Shown piece by piece: positions 1 through 5,544 of a stretch of DNA of 5,544 nucleotides (position 1 is the stretch's first letter; every line of letters starts with the position of its first letter). The DNA lies in assembly GCA_026785985.1 (NCBI GenBank), contig JAJAYX010000572.1, forward strand, positions 1 to 5,544, in the 5' to 3' direction. The notes beneath the pieces were generated by a model. It did no database searches, was not told where the DNA came from, and worked only from the letters and a program-made list of their open reading frames with translations. Both the position numbers and the translations under genes were made by a program. Origin of the DNA: Rudanella sp. GTDB taxonomy: Bacteria; Bacteroidota; Bacteroidia; Cytophagales; Spirosomataceae.

Positions 1-1476
1 ATTCTACTCTCATCACAAAGGGGTAATCTCTTGTGCCAACCCCTTCCTGATCAATTTCTTCTTTAGTCAACGGTTCCGTTTTGATTCGGCGTAATCCGCT
101 TTTTATGCCCAGCTTCATCGCCGACAGCGACCATAACTCATCTGTAAAGCTGGCAGCAGACAACGCTTTTGAATACACATAAACCTGGAACGTTTTAGCC
201 TGTGCGTCAGCCAGGTAGATTTCCATTTTTGTTTCATCTACTTTCACATTCGTCTTTCCTTCTCCCGGCACAAAAAGCCAGCCGATATCACCATCCGCAG
301 ATTTCCAGTGCATGGTTCCGGTTTTCAGAATGTGTGATACTTTTCGGTTGCCCCATAATCCGCCCATCATCCAGTCTTTCTGAATATAAGCCGTCACTTT
401 TTTCAGCCGATCACCTTCATAGTAATTGGATGTCGTGCGGGTGATGAATCGGGGAGCATCGAATTTTTTAAACTGAGCGAGTGCCTTTTTCGGCATTGAA
501 ATGCCTAATTCAACAATCGGGACAATGAAATTACATTCATCGTGGACACCGTGCTTGTCAGGCAAATTGGCAATCGAATGGTTATCAACGGCAGCCGCAA
601 TCCATATACCCACAATGGCATTATATTTTTTCATATCGATGCCGTAGCCTCTCAGATACGGCCCGCACATGTTTTTCAGGTTAGCGTTATAAAACGTGGC
701 AACGTCGAGCCACAATTCCTTTTCAAGAACAGCCCCCATCGTTTTCATTTCCGTTGAAAATGACAATTCACGCCACAACGCCAGGCCAACAAAATCAACC
801 CCATAATACGTTGGTGAATTGTACTCGCAGAGGGTATTGTATTTCAGGAAGTTATTATAAATTGCTTTAGCTTTTTTGATTCCTGCATTTTTGAGTTCGG
901 GAATACTAAATTCTGTACCAATATATTCCATCATAAAAGAACTCATAATGGAAATATTATTATAATCAGGATTCACATTGCGCATCAACGCTCCCCGAGC
1001 CGTTCGGATGAGGCAGATTTCCAGGTCTTTCTTTACATCTGCGGGTAATTGGTTTTTGTATTTATGATAAATCGTAATCAAATCAGTGCCGATAAACTCC
1101 CGCATATTCTGGTCGTAATTTTGGGTTGGTTTTATGTCACCTCGCCAAACGGCATACTCTTTACTCTTTTCGTCCAGATTTTGAAGTTGAAAATCCATTT
1201 AACGATACTTACCGCATTTTCTACGTCTCCCGCCTGATTTCTGTAGAACAAAGCGCAGGCCAATCGCATAGTATTCCTTGCGCCTAACTTTTCAGTAATG
1301 GCGAACGTTGTTCCTTTCGGAATTTCTTCTTCGATAAACTCGTCAAAAATCTGCTTTTGCAGCGGGCTTAAGGTTTTGTACTCAAAATGCTTTTGATATA
1401 ATTCGTCGCTTTTAGTCGTTTGAGCAATTGTCTCAACAGATAAGCAGCAAAAAAGAAGAAGTAGCCATTTGTACAT
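1..1476 (-). pseudogene. Secreted toroid-like protein, frameshifted and cut by the window edge
   Basis: Seen: an ATG at 1476 opens a frame beginning MYKWLLLLFCCLSVETIAQ, a classic Sec signal peptide (hydrophobic core at residues 4-13, likely cleavage after Ala18). It runs through a charged helical region to about residue 96 (KWIFNF) and ends at a TAA at 1134-1132. Its last 16 or so residues are basic and look like out-of-frame reading. A second frame, open from an ATG at 1198 to the window edge (399 codons, no stop), carries the rest: NMREFIGTDL, YNNISIMSSF, EYNSPTYYGVDF, MCGPYLRGYG, DWMMGGLWGN. The parts join into one protein if one frame change is allowed near 1180-1198. The helix-rich first part with the EYNSPTYYG block, then a beta-rich C-terminus (GDIGWLFVPGEGKT), suggests an alpha/alpha-toroid plus beta-sandwich layout as in heparinase/lyase-like proteins; that fold is inferred. 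The start lies 7 bases after the upstream stop, so translational coupling is likely. Substrate unknown. As read, the first fragment alone would be exported and non-functional; the second lacks a signal peptide. Confidence 0.8.
1180..1198 (-). other. Frameshift site in the secreted toroid-like gene
   Basis: The upstream frame (…AVSIVKWIFNF) and the downstream frame (…QLQNLDEKSKEYAVW) differ by a net loss of one base modulo three. The downstream frame has a TAA at 1201-1199, immediately before its ATG at 1198, so the switch cannot lie upstream of that. The upstream frame closes at 1132. Residue quality places the change at about 1198-1180: Trp-Ile-Phe in the first frame looks genuine, whereas the following KIWTKRVKS is basic shadow sequence. 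Restoring one base in the AACTTC stretch gives KWIFN-LQNLDEKS. A lost 7-base segment is equally compatible, which would give something like KWILNFQLQNLDEK. No X XXY YYZ slippery heptamer stands in the right frame, so programmed frameshifting is unlikely. Confidence 0.75.
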
Positions 1477-1483
1477 CTGATTT

Positions 1484-3190
1484 TTACTTTAGAGTAATCG
1501 TGTGCTTAAATGGTGTAAAGCCTGTCAAATAAACTGAAGGGGAGCCTGTATCTGCTGGCAAGCCTCCCCGCAAGTGCAGCCCCTTATGTTCTAATTTTCC
1601 TGGGCCAAACTGAATGGTATCTTTTCCAATGGTATACGAGCCTTCTTTTTGTGAAAACAAATAAGAGTTTGGCTCTTTTTCGGATTGCTGAACGCCGGTA
1701 AACTTACCGTCTCCTCTGAAAATCAATTCCAACGAAACCGGAACACGATCAGTACCTTTCATATCAAAATCAACCTCAATACCACCAGACACTTCTTTGA
1801 TTTTAATAATCGTTTCTAACTGTTGTATCTCACTTTCGGGACGAGTACTTCGTGGCATCTTTTCCCAGTCGCCATCCGGAGCAATCTTATCTGCGCTAAA
1901 CGGCTGATAATAAACACCTTCCAGTTTACTTGAAAGTATCCAAACATCACCTTCTTTTTTGATTTCCGGGGATTGAAACTGCCCTTTTCCGAAAAACGAG
2001 GCATTGATTCTCATGCCTCTCAAAACGGCATTGTTTTTATAGAAAGTCAGAAAATTTGGATTATTAATTAACAAAGTAGCATCCCAATTATCACGGCGGA
2101 TGCGAGCCAATTTTGAATAGTCAAAATACTTGGCGTATTGGGTTGTGAATCGTTTTTCAGCTGGTAGTTCAGCCCATAAGAATTTATCTTCCAGGAAATG
2201 ATCTAAATCGCCGTTAACATTCTTGAAATTGTCTTTTTCGATCATTCGGCACATGGCCGCGAACTGTGGATTTTTATCCAAGATAGCCATATAACGATAG
2301 GCCATATAATAGATCTCGAACGTTCGTACGCCACCCTTGTCCTGCCTATTAGATGCATCGGTAACCACTTCATTGTTTGGATGAACGAAAAAGAAGTTCA
2401 TTTGCAGGTTCTTTCGCACATAATCCAATAATTCAGGTTTATTAAGACCTGCGGCAGTTGCAATCAACGCATTATTAATAATGGCGGAATACCCACCCGT
2501 ACTTTTTTGAGTGTATTGTCCGTCGGGGTCTAAATCAATGTGTTCGGCAAGCCACTGTTCGGCCCGTTTTACGTATTTAGGATTTGGCCACAGGTTATTA
2601 ATTTTCGCTAATGCCGCCGTCACGACCCAACGGTGATTTGGCGTATGAATACCACCCACGCTCAGGGCATCGCCCGCAGCTAACAAAAAAGATTTTAGCT
2701 CGGCAAAAAGTGCATCTGTTTCACTGATATTGGCTTGTTTGAGTAACTGGCAACTCGCTGTAACCCGCTCAACAATAAAACCAGTATCGGGTGTTGAATG
2801 AAAATTGGTAGCTAATAAGTCAATCGTCCCATCAGCATGCTGGATTTTGCGCAAGTACTTTGCAGCCAAAATCATTTTAGCCTTTAAATCTTCGGATTTA
2901 TAAAACGCCGATTCTGGATTAGTATAGCCAATGATACCACGAGAAATCAGCCCATTTGTCGAATGTGGATTCGGAATATCTTCCCCATCTGTCAAACCAC
3001 CATAGGCGGGCAGTGCTTTATCCAGAATTTGATATTTCAGTAAATCCGTAATGCTGGAATCATTGAGTTTAATCAAATCAATAATCCATTTAGGTTTGTT
3101 TTCTGCGGTGCTTTCGGTAGCAGAAAAACCCAAAAATGGAATCATGCCCAGTGATAATGTACCCAGCGATACGAATTTTCTTCGTTTCAT
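1484..3190 (-). CDS. Exported alpha/alpha-toroid-like protein (possible polysaccharide lyase or related)
   Basis: A 568-residue protein with an N-terminal twin-arginine-type signal: KRRKFV at residues 2-7, then a hydrophobic segment to about residue 23. I chose the ATG at 3190 rather than a GTG 12 codons upstream, because this start puts the Arg pair at the very N-terminus and follows an A-rich leader. Residues about 30-320 are helix-rich with repeated short motifs: GGLTDGEDIPNPHSTNG (64-80), NHRW (185-188), DPDGQYTQKSTGGYS (221-235), TDASNRQDKGG (277-287). Residues from about 385 onward are beta-rich (GKGQF, GDVWILSSKLEGVYY, VDFDMKGTD). This helical-barrel then beta-sandwich order, with the NHRW and DGQ…GGYS patches, resembles heparinase/hyaluronate-lyase type toroid enzymes. 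I infer that class and cannot name a family or catalytic residues. It lies 75 bases after the oxidoreductase and 7 bases before a second secreted toroid-like gene, so a joint role in glycan breakdown outside the cytoplasm is plausible. The frame is intact. Alternative: a glycan-binding or glycoside-hydrolase-like toroid. Confidence 0.85.
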   Translation of the reverse strand: MKRRKFVSLGTLSLGMIPFLGFSATESTAENKPKWIIDLIKLNDSSITDLLKYQILDKALPAYGGLTDGEDIPNPHSTNGLISRGIIGYTNPESAFYKSEDLKAKMILAAKYLRKIQHADGTIDLLATNFHSTPDTGFIVERVTASCQLLKQANISETDALFAELKSFLLAAGDALSVGGIHTPNHRWVVTAALAKINNLWPNPKYVKRAEQWLAEHIDLDPDGQYTQKSTGGYSAIINNALIATAAGLNKPELLDYVRKNLQMNFFFVHPNNEVVTDASNRQDKGGVRTFEIYYMAYRYMAILDKNPQFAAMCRMIEKDNFKNVNGDLDHFLEDKFLWAELPAEKRFTTQYAKYFDYSKLARIRRDNWDATLLINNPNFLTFYKNNAVLRGMRINASFFGKGQFQSPEIKKEGDVWILSSKLEGVYYQPFSADKIAPDGDWEKMPRSTRPESEIQQLETIIKIKEVSGGIEVDFDMKGTDRVPVSLELIFRGDGKFTGVQQSEKEPNSYLFSQKEGSYTIGKDTIQFGPGKLEHKGLHLRGGLPADTGSPSVYLTGFTPFKHTITLK

Positions 3191-3202
3191 TTTCTTTCTA
3201 TC
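3191..3202 (-). promoter_or_regulatory. Purine-rich leader supporting the ATG at 3190
   Basis: Read on the minus strand, GATAGAAAGAAA directly precedes the ATG. It contains no GGAGG-like core, in keeping with the weak use of Shine-Dalgarno sites in Bacteroidota, where A-rich upstream sequence favours initiation. It supports this ATG over the in-frame GTG at 3226. The 75-base gap it belongs to (3191-3265) shows no clear Bacteroidota TAnnTTTG promoter element and no terminator-like hairpin. Confidence 0.35.
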
Positions 3203-3265
3203 AAATTTCTGTAAGACTAAAAACACCCCTAATCCGAAACATCCGAATGACGGCTACGAAACCAA

Positions 3266-4699
3266 TTACATCAATTTCCAACCTTCACGGTAGGGGCGGC
3301 TCACAAACTGATTGGCCGCATCGAAATTGGCAATTTTCATGTTGGCTCCATCCCAAATCATTTTCTTGCGGCCAGGAAAATCAAAACGACCAGGCCTACC
3401 TTCGCGTGGAACCTGAATACCATAACTACGGATGGCCAAATTGCCCATCAACACAGTTTCGGTCAAAGGGCCAGAATAATCAAATGATGAAGTTAAAGCC
3501 TTGTGTTTATCGCTGTTATAGCCCGCCTTACAGGCTTCTGTCCAGGAAACCTGATGGCCTTCTTCGGGGAGTTTCTTAGGTGCATCGGGGCCTGGTTTGG
3601 GCTGTTCGATTTTCTGGCCGTCGTTGGTATAAACTCTGGGTTCAAAGCCATACGTTCCGCAGGTCATTATTCCCTTTGAGCCTATCATAATCACACCATT
3701 GCTGCTGTCACTTTCGCCAAGCGGGTCATTGGCCGGAATGAGTTTCGGGTGAAAAGGGCGAATTCCCCCATCATTCCAATTCAGGAGTACCTCCGATTTG
3801 TTTTTTGCGCTGGCAGGGAACGTCAATTGAACGGCTGATGAGGGGGGCGCACTAACATTTTGATCATACCCATCAACAAACACCAACCCGACACTTGTTT
3901 CAACGGCCGTTGGATAGCCTAAACCCAACACGCGATAGGGCGGATCAATCAGGTGGCAACCCATATCGCCCAAGGCGCCCGTGCCGAAATTCCACCAACC
4001 CCGCCATTTGAAGGGGTGATAGGCCGGATTGAAATCAACTTTTGCCGCTGGTCCCAACCAAATATCCCAATCCATATCCGACGGAATATCAAATTTGCCC
4101 GCAGGCGTCGAAACACCTTGTGGCCATATTGGGCGGTTTGTCCAGACATGAACGGTGTGAACAGTGCCAATCAGCCCTTCGTTGAACCATTTCACCATTT
4201 GGGCAGAGCCATCACTCGATGCACCCTGATTCCCCATTTGCGAAACTACTTTGTATTTGCGGGCGGCCTCAGTCATCATGCGTGCCTCGTAAATATTGTG
4301 CGAAAGCGGTTTCTGCACGTACACATGCTTGCCCAATTGCATGGCTGCCATGGCAATCGCAGCATGGTTATGGTCTGGCGTAGAAACCGTAACAGCATCA
4401 ATACCTTTTTCTTTTTCCAACATCACCCGCCAATCTTTGTATTGAGTGGCCTTTGGAAATTTATCAAACATCGGTTTGGCCTTAGTCCAATCGACATCGC
4501 AAAGCGAGACGATATTATTAGCATCCTTGAAATAAGAATTGTTAATATCAGACGTGCCTTTTCCACTTGCGCCGATGCCTGCAATGTTTAGTTTATCGCT
4601 CGGCGCAATAAACCCTTTGCCAAGAACATGACGTGGTACAATGAAAAAACTGCTGACAGCAGCACTGGTTTTAATGAAATCTCTTCTTGAAGTAGACAT
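3266..4699 (-). CDS. Tat-exported Gfo/Idh/MocA family oxidoreductase
   Basis: A 477-residue intact protein of the exported Gfo/Idh/MocA group, which oxidises or reduces sugars, inositols and derivatives with NAD(P). A textbook twin-arginine signal opens it: SRRDFIK at residues 4-10 (Arg5, Arg6), a hydrophobic stretch SAAVSSFFIV, then a likely cleavage region near 25-35. The N-terminal Rossmann domain shows DKLNIAGIGASGKG (35-48) with the dinucleotide glycine loop, then CDVD (67-70) ending the second strand, STPDHNHA (106-113), and GKHVYVQKP (123-131), the family's E-K-P position with Gln in place of Glu. Lys130 is kept. MGNQG (155-159) follows. The C-terminal substrate half includes WDIWLGPA (211-218), WRGWWNFGTGALGDMGCHLIDP (roughly 232-253) and GYPTAVE (261-267). 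The exported subfamily is abundant in Bacteroidota and Planctomycetes, usually near sugar-modifying genes. It lies 63 bases after the cytochrome-type gene and 75 before the toroid gene, probably in one transcript. Whether the cofactor binds before Tat export is inferred from the general role of Tat in moving folded cofactor proteins. The true substrate is unknown. Confidence 0.95.
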   Translation of the reverse strand: MSTSRRDFIKTSAAVSSFFIVPRHVLGKGFIAPSDKLNIAGIGASGKGTSDINNSYFKDANNIVSLCDVDWTKAKPMFDKFPKATQYKDWRVMLEKEKGIDAVTVSTPDHNHAAIAMAAMQLGKHVYVQKPLSHNIYEARMMTEAARKYKVVSQMGNQGASSDGSAQMVKWFNEGLIGTVHTVHVWTNRPIWPQGVSTPAGKFDIPSDMDWDIWLGPAAKVDFNPAYHPFKWRGWWNFGTGALGDMGCHLIDPPYRVLGLGYPTAVETSVGLVFVDGYDQNVSAPPSSAVQLTFPASAKNKSEVLLNWNDGGIRPFHPKLIPANDPLGESDSSNGVIMIGSKGIMTCGTYGFEPRVYTNDGQKIEQPKPGPDAPKKLPEEGHQVSWTEACKAGYNSDKHKALTSSFDYSGPLTETVLMGNLAIRSYGIQVPREGRPGRFDFPGRKKMIWDGANMKIANFDAANQFVSRPYREGWKLM

Positions 4700-4762
4700 G
4701 GTGAATGTTCGGAATTAATGGTTGATTCAAGCGAATTTTTAATGGCTTTTCTGCGCTGGTTA
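4700..4762 (-). other. Short intergenic gap before the oxidoreductase gene
   Basis: A 63-base AT-rich spacer holding a second TAA directly after the upstream stop (TAATAA on the minus strand). I see no clear TAnnTTTG promoter, no Shine-Dalgarno core ahead of the ATG at 4699, and no stem-loop with a U-tract. It is consistent with co-transcription of the flanking genes, though a weak promoter cannot be excluded by eye. Confidence 0.4.
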
Positions 4763-4963
4763 TTACTTGTCCAATAAATTGATCCAGGCTGCAATTTTTT
4801 CTACATCCTTCTTGGGTACGTTTGGCAGAGCCGCCATTGGTGTTTCAAAGTCAGGCCAGTTAGTGGGCTGCGGAACGGCCACTAATTCCAAAATTTTCGC
4901 GATGCTGTATTTGCGTTTGGCAATTTCAGAAAACGCTGGGCCAACGGCTCGTTCGTTGGTTTT

Positions 4964-4978
4964 ATGACAGGCAAGGCA
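4964..4978 (-). other. Haem-binding CXXCH motif of the cytochrome c domain
   Basis: Minus-strand codons TGC CTT GCC TGT CAT encode Cys-Leu-Ala-Cys-His, preceded by a helix (EVTALLTKHT) and followed by a glycine/proline turn (AVGPAF). About 45 residues later comes Met in TPMAALP, the expected distal ligand in class I cytochromes c. Only one such motif is present, so the domain is monohaem. It requires periplasmic maturation, so the parent protein should be exported. Confidence 0.9.
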
Positions 4979-5443
4979 CGTATGTTTTGTCAACAGCGCC
5001 GTAACCTCTTTTTCATTAAATGCCGTCGCAGAGGCTTTCACAAGTTTCGCTTTTGGCGCGGTATTTCCACCCTCGGCAGGGGCCGCTTCTTTCATCTGGT
5101 TGTCGGGCGTGTTGTGTTTTGTGCCTTTGTCATCCAGTTGCACATTTTTCTTTTTAGCCGCTACCAGCGTAATATTTGCTTTTTCACCCTTCGGAATGTT
5201 GTTGAGCGTGTAGAAAGTCTGGGGATGCAAAACGGGTAAATTACCCGATGCGGAACGTACCCCCTCGGGCTTAATATCATGCACGTAACCTTCGCGCAAA
5301 TCATCTATAACCAGCCGAACGTGCAAACCATCAGCCGATACTTTTGCACCACGAACGGCGATTTCTTTGAAATTGACTGCCGGACTGCCATAAACGGGAT
5401 GATACTTATAAGCGTAACTGGTCGTCGTGTAGTTTTCTACATT

Positions 5444-5446
5444 TTA
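5444..5446 (-). other. In-frame premature TAA (second) in the cytochrome-type gene
   Basis: The frame reads …VNNETA, TAA, NVENYTTT…. Coding quality is the same on both sides and no frame change occurs. From memory of related proteins this position is often Glu or another polar residue, so a single substitution from GAA, AAA or CAA would explain it. Confidence 0.75.
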
Positions 5447-5476
5447 GGCGGTTTCATTATTCACGGGTAGCGTAAA

Positions 5477-5479
5477 TTA
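5477..5479 (-). other. In-frame premature TAA (first) in the cytochrome-type gene
   Basis: The frame reads …MPDGFDI, TAA, FTLPVNN…. Related proteins, as I remember them, have a pattern like GFEIEFTxPV here, so Glu (GAA) is the expected residue and a single G-to-T change gives TAA. The frame is unbroken on both sides. Confidence 0.78.
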
Positions 5480-5544
5480 AATGTCAAAACCATCGGGCAT
5501 GGCCCGTACTGGTTTCATTTCAAACCGGGTTTTACCCGACCACA

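Larger units (their letters stand above)
4763..5544 (-). pseudogene. C-terminal part of a sugar-dehydrogenase-like protein with a cytochrome c domain, two nonsense codons
   Basis: One frame runs from the window edge to a TAA at 4765-4763 and reads as a single protein apart from two internal TAA codons (5479-5477 and 5446-5444). Order: WSGKTRFEMKPVRAMPDGF, stop, FTLPVNNETA, stop, NVENYTTTSYAYKYHPVYGS, then GLHVRLVIDDLREGYVHDI and YTLNNIPKGE, a beta-rich module I recognise from the C-terminal region of Bacteroidota PQQ-sugar-dehydrogenase-like secreted proteins. A Lys/Ala/Thr/Asn-rich linker of about 45 residues (roughly 5165-5025) leads to a class I cytochrome c domain with CLACH (4978-4964) for covalent haem and a probable axial Met in ETPMAALP (4836-4834), ending AAWINLLDK. 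Normally such a protein would be secreted and pass electrons from a sugar-oxidising domain to haem; that is family knowledge. No convincing start lies after the second stop: the first candidate is a TTG at 5326 inside a conserved strand. The intact remainder of 226 residues therefore probably is not made as a functional protein. The N-terminal bulk lies outside the window. Confidence 0.82.

Noticed and set aside
1180..1198. Programmed -1 ribosomal frameshifting in the secreted toroid-like gene
   Set aside because: No X XXY YYZ heptamer is in frame at the switch, and no strong downstream stem-loop is visible. A mutation or sequencing error is the simpler explanation.
3191..3226. Upstream GTG start adding 12 residues to the 568-residue toroid-like protein
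   Set aside because: The extension would bury the twin-arginine signal behind a hydrophobic and basic leader. The ATG at 3190 has an A-rich leader and gives a normal export signal.
3232..3247. Direct repeat ATCCGAA separated by 2 bases in the gap upstream of the toroid gene
   Set aside because: Two 7-base copies are short enough to occur by chance, they are not palindromic, and they are not placed against a recognisable promoter.
3136..3579. A 147-codon plus-strand open frame across the gap between the oxidoreductase and toroid genes
   Set aside because: It overlaps the ends of two genuine minus-strand genes, and its composition is erratic with no motif or signal peptide.
3953..4591. A 212-codon open frame on the plus strand opposite the oxidoreductase gene
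   Set aside because: It lies wholly antisense to a well-supported gene, its protein is rich in His, Arg, Phe and Cys with no recognisable domain, and it has no start context. It is a codon-bias shadow.
4763..5326. The cytochrome c region as a separate intact 187-residue gene starting at a TTG
   Set aside because: The TTG falls inside a conserved strand of the preceding module, has no leader or signal peptide, and coding quality continues upstream in the same frame to the window edge.
5444..5479. TAA reassigned to an amino acid, or programmed readthrough
   Set aside because: All three complete gene ends in the window use TAA exactly where the protein families should end, so TAA is a stop here. 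TAA is also the least leaky stop, and no recoding structure is evident.

Overview
The window looks like part of a Bacteroidota chromosome, most likely Cytophagales of the Spirosoma/Dyadobacter type. This rests on the gene families (exported Gfo/Idh/MocA oxidoreductase, a sugar-dehydrogenase-type protein with a C-terminal cytochrome c domain, secreted helical-toroid-like proteins), the absence of clear Shine-Dalgarno sites, A-rich leaders and TAA stops. The taxon is inferred from remembered family resemblance, not from a search.

All four genes lie on the minus strand, so transcription runs from high to low coordinates. In that order: (1) 5544-4763, the 3' part of a gene for a large secreted protein whose C-terminus is a c-type cytochrome domain, carrying two in-frame TAA codons; (2) 4699-3266, an intact Tat-exported Gfo/Idh/MocA oxidoreductase; (3) 3190-1484, an intact exported protein, probably of the alpha/alpha-toroid (heparinase/polysaccharide-lyase-like) kind; (4) 1476 to beyond position 1, a second secreted protein with helical, toroid-like features whose reading frame breaks near 1180-1198. 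Gaps are 63, 75 and 7 bases, and no terminator-like hairpin is visible between genes, so one operon is likely.

Together the genes suggest an envelope-located carbohydrate locus: toroid-type proteins that would cleave or bind a polysaccharide, an exported NAD(P)-type oxidoreductase acting on a sugar or derivative, and a haem protein joined to a sugar-dehydrogenase-like module. The substrate cannot be read from the sequence.

The most notable feature is damage. Two of the four genes are broken while the two between them are intact. The first gene has two nonsense codons 33 bases apart inside otherwise well-conserved coding sequence, and the last has a frame change shortly after its signal peptide and first helices. 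This is either recent decay of a polysaccharide-use locus or poor base quality; the sequence alone cannot decide. I see no RNA gene, CRISPR array, insertion sequence or prophage element, and no non-coding stretch over 300 bases.
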